Shown: in pieces, positions 1-6,102 of the stretch
Layout of the letters: each line of letters begins with the position of its first letter
Position numbering within the stretch: the first letter of the stretch is position 1
Assembly: GCA_004554555.1 (NCBI GenBank)
Contig: SFLN01000077.1
Location: forward strand, 1-9,432
Direction of reading: 5' to 3'
From: [Eubacterium] saphenum
GTDB taxonomy: Bacteria; Bacillota; Clostridia; Oscillospirales; Ruminococcaceae
Length of the DNA: 9,432 nt
Position numbers and translations under genes: made by a program
The notes under the pieces: generated by a model
Databases searched by the model: none
What the model was told of the DNA's origin: nothing
What the model saw: only the letters and a program-made list of their open reading frames with translations

Positions 1-638
1 ACGAAAAAATCGGCGTTTTCAAACAGCTTATTTTTTTCGGACGCAATAAAATCGGCTGCCTCGCCAATCGCGTCAACCCTGTCTATATAACGGCTCATAA
101 AGCCTTCATAGCTCGCTTGAATTTTGGAAACATCGCATAGTTTCTCGACAAACGGGAGGTGATTTTTCAAGGACTCGTTTTTGTCGAGATTTTTGCGGAT
201 ACTGCTTTCATCGAGCTTTGACGCTGACAAACCCGCTGCGTTGAGCATAGAGATTGTCGTGAGCATTTTTTGGCAGAAACCCGATTTTTCGACTTGGCGC
301 GAAAGGGCGGAAAGTGCGCTTTTTTGGTCGCGAACAGCCTTGTGCATCAAAATATTTTTTATCGTTTCATCGGCGGGAATGCGCTTCTCTCCTGCGTTCG
401 CGAGGATTTTCTCGGAGAGCGAGGAGAAGGTTTCGATGTGAATTTCATTGTGTCGCGTCAGCAAATTTCGTTCAAGAAGGTCTTTGTAAACAGCCTTTTC
501 CGTTTCAAATTCAAATTGATCGGGTACGATAAAAACGACGTTTTTTTCGTTTTCATCGCTTGCCAACAGCTTGCAGATATCCTGCCGAACAGCTTTTGAA
601 ATATCAAATTCCGCGCCGTCTGCAAAAATTTTAACCAC
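1..638 (-). CDS. addB: AddB/RexB-type helicase-exonuclease subunit, N-terminal part (runs off the window)
   Basis: This open frame has no stop from its GTG start at 638 to the window edge, giving about 212 residues of the N-terminus. AddB/RexB pairs with AddA/RexA to process DNA double-strand ends for recombination. The recognisable block is VVFIVPDQFEFETEKAVY (about residues 34-51), which matches the 'VPEQ..FE.E+A' segment of the AddB N-terminal helicase-like domain, followed by a HIETFSSLSEKIL segment. The Walker A motif (GRAGSGK type) of many AddB proteins is not visible; residues 5-15 read FADGAEFDISK, as in the RexB branch, which also lacks it. An in-frame stop lies at 651-653, so GTG 638 is the first usable start. 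AAGGGTG at 644-650 is the ribosome binding site and overlaps the stop of the preceding gene, leaving a 4-nt gap and likely coupling. The C-terminal nuclease and Fe-S cysteines would lie outside the window. AddB-like is fairly sure; the AddB versus RexB subtype is not. Confidence 0.8.
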   Translation of the reverse strand, partial: MVKIFADGAEFDISKAVRQDICKLLASDENEKNVVFIVPDQFEFETEKAVYKDLLERNLLTRHNEIHIETFSSLSEKILANAGEKRIPADETIKNILMHKAVRDQKSALSALSRQVEKSGFCQKMLTTISMLNAAGLSASKLDESSIRKNLDKNESLKNHLPFVEKLCDVSKIQASYEGFMSRYIDRVDAIGEAADFIASEKNKLFENADFF

Positions 639-642
639 AAAA

Positions 643-2193
643 TCACCCTTTCAAAACCGCATAAACAAACGCATTTCCGCGCTTTCCGACCTTTTCTAAA
701 ATCCCGATTTCTCTCAAAACCTCAAGCCGAAGCGAGGAATTTGCCTCGCCCGCTGCCTTGCAAAACTCTTTTTTCGTGAAGCTTTCGGGCAGATTTTCGG
801 GCAGCAGCCGCCGAAAATCCTCCGCTGTTTCAAACCAAATTTCCTCGACAATTTCCATCGGAATTTTCTCAATTCTGCACTTTTTCCGCACATTTCTGCT
901 GCGCAAATCGGGGATTTTTTCGCCGTTGAAATACACGATTTTCTCGACCTTCAGCTTAACGATAACGATTTTCAGATTATCGCTGCGCAGAAAATTTCTT
1001 ATCGAATAAAGCTCCTCAAAAATTTTAAGCCAAGACGAGGTTTTTCGAGGCTTGTCGGCTTTGACGATTTCGCCCGACTTTTCGTTTGTGAACAGCGTTT
1101 TGCTCTCGCAGATAAACGGGTGAACGAGATTTACACGCGCGTTTTCCAGGAACACCGAGAGCTTCTCACGCAGCCTGTAAAGCTGTTTCGTCTGGATTTC
1201 AAAAATTCCGTCCTCGCTCACTGCGTCCGCGTAAAAGCTGCCGATTTTGACTTCCTGTTCGTCGGAAAACGGCGCATAATAATTTTTGAGCGCCGCGTGA
1301 ATTAGCTTTTCGTTCTGCGTTCCGACGGTGCTTTTGATGCGGCTTCGCGCCAATTCCACAGCCTTTTTGAAGTGGTCGGTTGTGGCGTTTTCGCGCCTGT
1401 CGATAAATTTTGCAACCGCGTCAAATTCGTTTTCCTCGATAATAATGTCGGCGATTTCCTTCAGTTCATCGAAGGAATTTCCCACGGCAACACCCAAATC
1501 TGCCGCTTTCAGCATCTCGATATCGTTCTTGTTGTCGCCGAAGCAGACCATTTTATCTGCGTTCAACAGCGTCTTAACCTGTCGGACAGCCGCCGCTTTT
1601 CCCGCATTCTTATCGTAAATTTCGTACCAAGTCGTGTCATCGTAGGTGTCAATCTGAAAGTTGTGCGCGAAGCCGTTTTCCGCGGTGAAAAAGCTGTCGA
1701 GAAGCTCGGTGTTTTCGGCGTTCAAAACGGTGAGATAAAACACGTTCCCGTCAAATAGCTCATCATAGTTTTTGACGGCGCGCATACGTTTGTCGCCTTT
1801 TCGCGAGTCGAGATAGCACCTCACGCAGTCGATTTTCTCCTCAAGAAACGAAACGCGTTCCTCGCCGTTGATGTACGAATAAACCAGCGGCGCGAGGTTG
1901 TTTTCTCGAAGAAATTTCTCCGCGATTTTCAGCGATTTTTTCGTAAAAACGTTCTCGATTAAATGTTCACCGGTTTGCGGATTAATCACGAAAACCCCGT
2001 TGAAAGTCACAGCGGGGAGTTCGAGGTTCAATTGTTTAACCAGCGGCGCGGCGCTCGAAAAGGAACGCGCGGTCGCGTAGGTGAAAAGCACGCCGTTTTC
2101 GATGAGCGAATTGAGCGTGTTTACCGTAAAATCGGAAATTGTCGCGTTGTTTTTGAGGAGCGTTCCGTCGAGGTCGGTCACATAAAGCGTCAT
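643..2193 (-). CDS. HAD (Cof-type) phosphatase fused to a PD-(D/E)XK-like nuclease domain and C-terminal winged helix
   Basis: The protein has 516 residues starting at MTLYVTDLDGTLL. Residues 1 to about 268 form a complete Cof/IIB-type HAD phosphatase: motif I D7-x-D9, motif II T41 in ATAR, motif III K199 and motif IV GDNKND with D220 and D224. Such enzymes dephosphorylate sugar phosphates or cofactors. After a charged linker, residues 291 to about 460 resemble a Clostridia family that I recall as stand-alone proteins of about 220-230 residues: NEKLIHAALK (294-303), AD (322-323), GIFEIQT (329-335), LREKL and VNLVHPF. The spacing of E295, D323 and E332-x-Q334 suggests a PD-(D/E)XK nuclease-like fold (inference). 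Residues about 470-516 (SFTKKEFCKAAG to VGKRGNAFVYA) look like a winged helix. The frame is open 183 nt further upstream, but that part lies inside the kinase gene; ATG 2193 starts directly at the HAD motif, 1 nt after the kinase stop. No ATG or GTG occurs near the domain junction, so the fusion looks real. Its substrate is unknown. Confidence 0.82.
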   Translation of the reverse strand: MTLYVTDLDGTLLKNNATISDFTVNTLNSLIENGVLFTYATARSFSSAAPLVKQLNLELPAVTFNGVFVINPQTGEHLIENVFTKKSLKIAEKFLRENNLAPLVYSYINGEERVSFLEEKIDCVRCYLDSRKGDKRMRAVKNYDELFDGNVFYLTVLNAENTELLDSFFTAENGFAHNFQIDTYDDTTWYEIYDKNAGKAAAVRQVKTLLNADKMVCFGDNKNDIEMLKAADLGVAVGNSFDELKEIADIIIEENEFDAVAKFIDRRENATTDHFKKAVELARSRIKSTVGTQNEKLIHAALKNYYAPFSDEQEVKIGSFYADAVSEDGIFEIQTKQLYRLREKLSVFLENARVNLVHPFICESKTLFTNEKSGEIVKADKPRKTSSWLKIFEELYSIRNFLRSDNLKIVIVKLKVEKIVYFNGEKIPDLRSRNVRKKCRIEKIPMEIVEEIWFETAEDFRRLLPENLPESFTKKEFCKAAGEANSSLRLEVLREIGILEKVGKRGNAFVYAVLKG

Positions 2194-2194
2194 A

Positions 2195-2995
2195 TCAGTA
2201 GTCCTTGCAGCCTTCGACGACAAAGCGGTGCGTGAGCATATATTCGCGCAGCTCCTGCATTGCGGGAAAGCGGAAGCCCTCGCTCTGAATTGCGCAGCAG
2301 CCGCACGCGTTCGCCCTAACAACCGCTTCGCTAAGCGGGATTTTCTCGATAATTCCGCTGATAAGTCCCGCGGCAAAAGCGTCGCCCGCGCCCGTCACAT
2401 CGACAACCTTGTCCGCTCTGAAGGTCGGTGCGTCGCCGCTTTCGACGTGACTTTTGAAGTACGCGCCCTGCTTTCCGAGGGTAATCACGATTTTATTTCC
2501 GCCCATCGAGATGAACAAATCCGCGATTTTCTCCGGCTCGGTCAGCCCGCAGAACAGCTTCGCGTCTTCAACCGCAGGCACAAAAACCTCCGCCCGGAGC
2601 GCGATATCCTTCAGCTTTTCGGCACTTTCGTTCTCGCCGAAATTTCCCGGGTCAAACACGACGGGAATTTCCAGCTTTTTGCAATCCTCGCAGATTTTTC
2701 TGGCAAAATTATACGAATTTTCGTTATCGGCAACAAATTCTCCCGTTATAAAAACCGCGTCGAAATCATCGGGTGAAACGTCGAAATTCTCGCCGTTTTT
2801 CTCGGTGATAAAACTGTCGTCAACGCCGTTTTTCCAGAAAAACTCGCGGATTTTTTCGATAAATTCACCGTCGATTTTCGCGGCAACAGCAGTCGAAACG
2901 CCGAGCCTTGAAAGCGCAGCAGCCGTGTAAACTCCCGCGCCGCCGACGTTTTTCCCATCGAAATAAGCCTTGCACAGAATTAAAGCTTTTTGCAT
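2195..2995 (-). CDS. PfkB/ribokinase-family carbohydrate or nucleoside kinase
   Basis: The protein has 266 residues and is a cytosolic ATP-dependent kinase of the ribokinase (PfkB) fold. The PfkB signature is clear: DVTGAGDAFAAGLISG (199-214), with the anion hole GAG and the catalytic base D205. An N-terminal Gly-Gly segment, GKNVGGAGVYTAAALSRLG (14-32), corresponds to the substrate-side motif. The usual NxxE metal/phosphate motif after the LxPN strand is altered: residues 140-144 read PAVED, so N is replaced by A141 and E by D144. It is shorter than typical family members (about 300-330). The substrate cannot be named from sequence. ATG 2995 is preceded by GGAGG with a 5-nt spacer; the gene begins 13 nt after hisS and ends 1 nt before the HAD-nuclease gene, so it is in the middle of that operon. 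A kinase next to a HAD phosphatase could mean a shared phospho-substrate, but this is only inferred. Confidence 0.88.
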   Translation of the reverse strand: MQKALILCKAYFDGKNVGGAGVYTAAALSRLGVSTAVAAKIDGEFIEKIREFFWKNGVDDSFITEKNGENFDVSPDDFDAVFITGEFVADNENSYNFARKICEDCKKLEIPVVFDPGNFGENESAEKLKDIALRAEVFVPAVEDAKLFCGLTEPEKIADLFISMGGNKIVITLGKQGAYFKSHVESGDAPTFRADKVVDVTGAGDAFAAGLISGIIEKIPLSEAVVRANACGCCAIQSEGFRFPAMQELREYMLTHRFVVEGCKDY

Positions 2996-3008
2996 AATTC
3001 CCTCCGAC

Positions 3009-4220
3009 TCAGAAAGTTATGATATTCCCGTCCTCGTAGGCAAAACCCGTGTAACCGCCCGCCTGGAGCCTGTCCAGAAAACTCTTCATTTTCTTGGGCT
3101 TTTTGAAGAGCGAAACATCGTAATTCTCGCGAAGCTCCTCGGCTTTTTTGTATGCACCGAGGAAATTCTCCTCGTAAAGCACGGCGATTTTCTCCTTAGC
3201 CGAGGACTTGCGCTTCATATCCGAGAGAATGCTGAAAATTCTCTCGAAGCCGATTGAGAAGCCGCACGCGGGGATATCCTCGCCGATGAATTTTCCAATT
3301 AACTTGTCGTATCTGCCGCCGCCCGCAACCGAGCTTCCGAAATTCTCGCTGCGAACCTCGAAAACGGTGCCCGTGTAGTAGCCCTGCCCGCGAACCAGCG
3401 ATATATCAAACTCCACGCCGTATTTCCCACCGGCGATTTCCTTGCTCGTCGAAATAATTCCCGAAAGCCGCGCGGTAGCGTCATCTCCGACAATCTCGCG
3501 AACCTTGTCGATATCAAGCGGCAGCTGTTTCAAGACATCTGCGAATTTATCGACAGCGTTCTTGTCGAAGCCCTTTTCAAGCAGCTCCGCAACTACTCCG
3601 TCAGCGCCGATTTTGTCCAGCTTATCGAAGCTCACGCAAACGGATGGGAGCTGTTCATCGGCAAAACCGCAGCTTGAAAGCAGCGCGTTGAGGACGGTTC
3701 TGTCATTGACGCGAACGGTAAAATCGCCGATTTGAAGCGCCGTGAGAGCCTTTGCGGTAACGGCAATCAGCTCGATTTCGCACTCTGCGGAGGAGTCGCC
3801 GATAACGTCGATATCGCACTGCATAAACTCGCGCAGACGGCCCTTTTGCGGGTTCTCGGCGCGATAAACCTTGTCCATCTGAATTGCCTTAAACGGCATC
3901 GTGAGGTTCTGGCGATTTGCCGCAAAATAGCGCGTAAGCGGGAGCGTGAGGTCGTATCTCAAGCCAATATCGCACAATTCTCCGCCGTTTGCGAGCGCGC
4001 TCTGGAGCTTCTCGCCGCGCTTTAAAATCTTGAAAATGAGGTTGAGGTTGTCGCCGCCGTCGCTCTTGTCGAGGTTCTCGATATCCTCAACCGCGGGCGT
4101 CATAATGCGGGAAAAACCGTTTTTTCTGTAAATCTCGAAAATTGTATTCTGAATACTTTCGCGCAGCTCCGCCTCTTCGGGGAGGTAGTCGCGAGTTCCT
4201 TTTACGCACTTAATTTTCAT
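3009..4220 (-). CDS. hisS: Histidyl-tRNA synthetase (class IIa) with a short C-terminal domain
   Basis: The protein has 403 residues and charges tRNA-His with histidine in the cytosol. Class II marks are present in order: the N-terminal KGTRDYLPEE (7-16), motif 1 around TPAVED (41-46), LRYDLTLPLTRY (87-98), motif 2 VYRAENPQKGRLREF (118-132, with R120), the histidine-A loop LVRGQGYYTGTVFE (275-288, R277 probably the catalytic arginine), and motif 3 GGGRYDKL with GFSIGFERI (320-328, R327). Retention of these residues argues against HisZ, the non-catalytic paralogue. The histidine-A loop reads GQGYY rather than the usual GLDYY. The C-terminal anticodon-binding part (about 343-403) has only about 60 residues against 90 or more in most family members. 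ATG 4220 has AAAGGAA 6 nt upstream (4227-4233). It is the first gene of the operon and has a leader too short (about 33 nt) for a T-box. Confidence 0.9.
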   Translation of the reverse strand: MKIKCVKGTRDYLPEEAELRESIQNTIFEIYRKNGFSRIMTPAVEDIENLDKSDGGDNLNLIFKILKRGEKLQSALANGGELCDIGLRYDLTLPLTRYFAANRQNLTMPFKAIQMDKVYRAENPQKGRLREFMQCDIDVIGDSSAECEIELIAVTAKALTALQIGDFTVRVNDRTVLNALLSSCGFADEQLPSVCVSFDKLDKIGADGVVAELLEKGFDKNAVDKFADVLKQLPLDIDKVREIVGDDATARLSGIISTSKEIAGGKYGVEFDISLVRGQGYYTGTVFEVRSENFGSSVAGGGRYDKLIGKFIGEDIPACGFSIGFERIFSILSDMKRKSSAKEKIAVLYEENFLGAYKKAEELRENYDVSLFKKPKKMKSFLDRLQAGGYTGFAYEDGNIITF

Positions 4221-4260
4221 CGTAAATTCCTTTCGTTAAACCAAATCATAGTACATTTAA

Positions 4261-4289
4261 ATTATAACATTTTTCGTATATTTTGTCAA
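4261..4289 (-). promoter_or_regulatory. Sigma-A promoter of the hisS operon
   Basis: On the minus strand, TTGACA (4284-4289) and TATAAT (4261-4266) are separated by exactly 17 nt, a perfect consensus pair. Transcription should begin near 4254, giving a leader of about 33 nt. The -35 box lies only 11 nt past the ykgJ stop and no hairpin separates them, so read-through from ykgJ into hisS is possible. Confidence 0.85.
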
Positions 4290-4300
4290 GAATTTTTGCG

Positions 4301-4786
4301 TTACAACCGAGCATTTTCTTCAACCAAAAGTATGGGATAACCGTTGATATAAGGCTTGACCATATCGGGGTGCTGTTTGGCGGCGGCGAAGAGCATTTGC
4401 GCAAAGCCGTCCTTTTGAACAAAGTCGCTGAGCGTTTTTAGCGGCAGGCTTGACACGCTTTCGCAGACGGGCGACACGGTTATCACGCGGAAATCGCCGA
4501 GCTTATTCACGCGAAATGGCCAAATCGCGCAGTCAAGCGGCTTGAGCTCACCCAAGGTGCAGCCGTTTTCCGAAACCGCGGGGCAGTACACAACCTTTTC
4601 TCCGTCAAACTTCATCGGCAAAACATATTCCTCGCCGCGTTTTTCGAGCGCAACACCGAGCTTTTCCTCAACCTTGTCCTTGATTTCGCGGAAAATCAGT
4701 GGTATTTCCCACTTGTCGTTTTCAACAAAACCACAACAAATTCGGCATTTTGCACAATCATTTTTTGACAAAATTTCACTTAACAT
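4301..4786 (-). CDS. YkgJ-family CxxCxxCC cysteine-cluster protein
   Basis: The protein has 161 residues and carries the YkgJ/UPF0153 cysteine pattern: CAKCRICC near the N-terminus (C11, C14, C17, C18), then C68, C76, C86 in LKPLDCAIWPFR and C108. In this family the clustered cysteines are thought to bind zinc or an iron-sulfur cluster; no specific reaction is established and none is proposed here. There is no signal peptide or membrane segment, so it is probably cytosolic. ATG 4786 is preceded by GAGGAGG with a spacer of about 10 nt. The gene has its own promoter at 4910-4938 and an unusually long structured leader. It is divergent from the MarR gene. No terminator is visible after its stop at 4301. 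Confidence 0.82.
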   Translation of the reverse strand: MLSEILSKNDCAKCRICCGFVENDKWEIPLIFREIKDKVEEKLGVALEKRGEEYVLPMKFDGEKVVYCPAVSENGCTLGELKPLDCAIWPFRVNKLGDFRVITVSPVCESVSSLPLKTLSDFVQKDGFAQMLFAAAKQHPDMVKPYINGYPILLVEENARL

Positions 4787-4806
4787 ATCAAAAATTCCTC
4801 CTCTTT

Positions 4807-4823
4807 AAAGACTTTTCGTCTTT
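4807..4823 (-). repeat. Small hairpin just ahead of the ykgJ ribosome binding site
   Basis: In the ykgJ transcript, AAAGAC and GTCTTT form a 6-bp stem closed by a 5-nt loop (GAAAA), ending a few bases before the AGAGGAGG site. It could influence ribosome access, but the stem is short and A/U-rich. Confidence 0.45.
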
Positions 4824-4835
4824 TTTACCATCAAA

Positions 4836-4859
4836 ATGAAAATACGTTTACATTTTCAT
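4836..4859. repeat. 8-8-8 inverted repeat in the ykgJ leader
   Basis: The arms ATGAAAAT (4836-4843) and ATTTTCAT (4852-4859) are perfectly complementary around an 8-nt centre (ACGTTTAC). The repeat lies about 45-65 nt downstream of the predicted ykgJ transcription start. It could be an RNA hairpin or a dimeric-repressor operator; the size and AT-rich make-up fit MarR-type sites, but no binding can be shown here. Confidence 0.5.
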
Positions 4860-4909
4860 AGCATATCAAAAAACTGCATAAGAGTCATATATATTCGGAT
4901 ATTAATTTT

Positions 4910-4938
4910 ATTGTAAACAATTTTCGGGTGTTTGTCAA
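4910..4938 (-). promoter_or_regulatory. Sigma-A promoter of ykgJ
   Basis: On the minus strand, TTGACA (4933-4938) and TACAAT (4910-4915) are spaced by 17 nt. The predicted start near 4903 leaves an untranslated leader of about 115 nt before ATG 4786, much longer than those of the other operons in this window. Confidence 0.8.
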
Positions 4939-5033
4939 GATAAAATATTAGCCGGTTAAATTGTTAGCATATAAAATTATTGATAATAATAAACAAAAAT
5001 ACTCATTTGGTGGCTTTTTTAAACGAAATTTAC

Positions 5034-5061
5034 TTGACAAGCCGTTAAAAAGCGGTATAAT
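5034..5061 (+). promoter_or_regulatory. Sigma-A promoter of the marR-type gene
   Basis: TTGACA (5034-5039) and TATAAT (5056-5061) are separated by 16 nt. The -35 box sits in the short palindrome CTTGACAAG (5033-5041), a possible autoregulatory site. The leader before ATG 5123 is about 55 nt. Confidence 0.82.
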
Positions 5062-5122
5062 AAAATAAGGTAATATTCTATAATCAGCGAAAATCTGAAA
5101 TTTATCTGAAAGGATTGTTTTA

Positions 5123-5581
5123 ATGAAGGCGGCAAACAATAACTTTATTGTTCACGAAGGCAACCGAACGCTTCAAATGTTTAACGAGGCAAGCTTCCTG
5201 TACGGAGAGTATCTCAGTGCGGAAATGGAACGAATCGGAATGAGATATTCGTACAGATATGTGTTAAATCCACTGATGGAAAATGAAAGCCTTACGCAGC
5301 TGGAGCTGGTGAGGATTACGGGGCAGAAGCCGCCGACGATTAGCATTACGCTTCGCAATATGGAGCACGATGGGATTGTGGAGCGCGCCAAAAACGGCGG
5401 TGACAGGCGCGAAACGCACGTTTCGATTACGGAAAAAGGGAGAAAGATGTACGCGAAGGTGCTCGCGTTGCTTGAAAAGGCGGAAAAGGTTGTTTTGAAG
5501 GGAATAAGCGAAAAGGAACTGAAAGCGATGAGTTCCACGATTGAGAAGATGATGAAAAATGTCCAGACCGCGATGAAATAA
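5123..5581 (+). CDS. MarR-family winged-helix transcriptional regulator
   Basis: The protein has 152 residues, typical for MarR proteins, which bind palindromic DNA as dimers and often release it on binding small phenolic or oxidising compounds. The winged helix spans about residues 56-104: LTQLELVRITGQKPPTIS contains the helix-turn-helix, NMEHDGIVERA follows, and the wing has the hallmark D94-R95-R96 before VSITEKGRKMY. The flanking helices (about 10-50 and 110-150) would form the dimer interface. No obvious redox cysteine is present; the protein has no cysteine at all. ATG 5123 has AAAGGA at 5109-5114. It is transcribed alone, with its own promoter and terminator, and is divergent from ykgJ. 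Its target is unknown; ykgJ and itself are the simplest guesses. Confidence 0.9.
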   Translation: MKAANNNFIVHEGNRTLQMFNEASFLYGEYLSAEMERIGMRYSYRYVLNPLMENESLTQLELVRITGQKPPTISITLRNMEHDGIVERAKNGGDRRETHVSITEKGRKMYAKVLALLEKAEKVVLKGISEKELKAMSSTIEKMMKNVQTAMK

Positions 5582-5596
5582 TACATAGCAAGATTT

Positions 5597-5628
5597 AAGG
5601 CTGTACTTTTGGGTACAGCCTTTTGTTT
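5597..5628 (+). terminator. Intrinsic terminator of the marR-type gene
   Basis: A perfect 10-bp stem, AAGGCTGTAC (5597-5606) with GTACAGCCTT (5613-5622), has a 6-nt loop and is followed by TTGTTT, giving the run TTTTGTTT. It starts 15 nt after the stop codon. It also lies just beyond the ilvN stop on the other strand; in that direction the T-tract is weak (AAATCTT), so service as a two-way terminator is possible but less certain. Confidence 0.88.
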
Positions 5629-6100
5629 AATCTCTTTCAAGAGCGGTAATTCCCGAGCGCACCATTTTGATAATCCCAAACGGTTTAAGCAGGTCGAGAA
5701 AGCTGTCTATTTTCGCGGGTTCACCGGTAAGCTCGAGCATTATCGACTCCTTGCCGACATCAACGGGCTTCGCGCGGTAAAGGTTTGCGATTTCGATAAT
5801 TTTGTGCCTGTCCTCCTCGGAGCGTCCCGCTCTGATTAAAATATGCTCGCGGGTAACGGCGTCCTCGAGAATTCTCACCTCGTGCACGTCGTAGAGCTTC
5901 AGAAGCTGGTTTTTAATCTGCGTGAGCACCTTCAAATCGCCCTTAACCACAATTGTCAGACGTGAAATATTCGGCTCCTCTGTTTCGGCAGCGTTCAGGC
6001 TCTTGATGTTGAAGCAGCGCCTGCTGAAAAGTCCCGAAACGCGCAGAAGAACGCCGTTGTTGTTGTTTACTTTAACCGAAAGTACATATTCCTGTTCCAT
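5627..6100 (-). CDS. ilvN: Acetolactate synthase small (regulatory) subunit
   Basis: The protein has 157 residues, the usual length for the bacterial small subunit. It binds the IlvB catalytic subunit, stimulates it and normally confers valine feedback inhibition. The N-terminal ACT domain (about 4-76) is seen in NNNNGVLLRVSGLFSRRCFNIKSL (12-35, split here by a few variable positions) and ISRLTIVVKGD. The C-terminal ALS small-subunit domain (about 80-157) includes EHILIR and GITALERD at the end. The usual N-x-P-G-V-L turn reads NNNNGVL, lacking proline. A GTG at 6106 is in frame and overlaps the ilvB stop, but GGAGG lies only 1 nt before it. The same GGAGG is 7 nt from ATG 6100, so ATG is preferred. 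The gene starts 2 nt after the ilvB stop and is clearly coupled to it. Confidence 0.93.
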   Translation of the reverse strand: MEQEYVLSVKVNNNNGVLLRVSGLFSRRCFNIKSLNAAETEEPNISRLTIVVKGDLKVLTQIKNQLLKLYDVHEVRILEDAVTREHILIRAGRSEEDRHKIIEIANLYRAKPVDVGKESIMLELTGEPAKIDSFLDLLKPFGIIKMVRSGITALERD

Positions 6101-6102
6101 TT

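Larger units (their letters stand above)
4787..5122. other. Divergent intergenic region between ykgJ and the marR-type gene
   Basis: This AT-rich stretch of 336 bp has no coding potential that I can support. It holds two outward-facing sigma-A promoters, two inverted repeats inside the ykgJ leader (4807-4823 and 4836-4859), and a small AT-only palindrome at 4976-4990 (ATTATT-GAT-AATAAT) between the promoters. These are candidate sites for the adjacent MarR regulator, without proof. Confidence 0.7.

Noticed and set aside
2194..2376. A 61-residue N-terminal extension of the HAD-nuclease protein
   Set aside because: The extension overlaps the conserved GAGD end of the kinase gene and is Arg/Ala-rich. 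The HAD motif starts right at ATG 2193.
3009..4220. HisZ (regulatory subunit of ATP phosphoribosyltransferase) instead of HisRS
   Set aside because: The motif 2 arginine, the histidine-A arginine and motif 3 are all kept, and there are no his biosynthesis genes alongside.
4807..4830. Plus-strand intrinsic terminator (hairpin followed by a T run)
   Set aside because: No plus-strand gene ends nearby. The stem has only 6 bp, and its position in the ykgJ leader explains it better.
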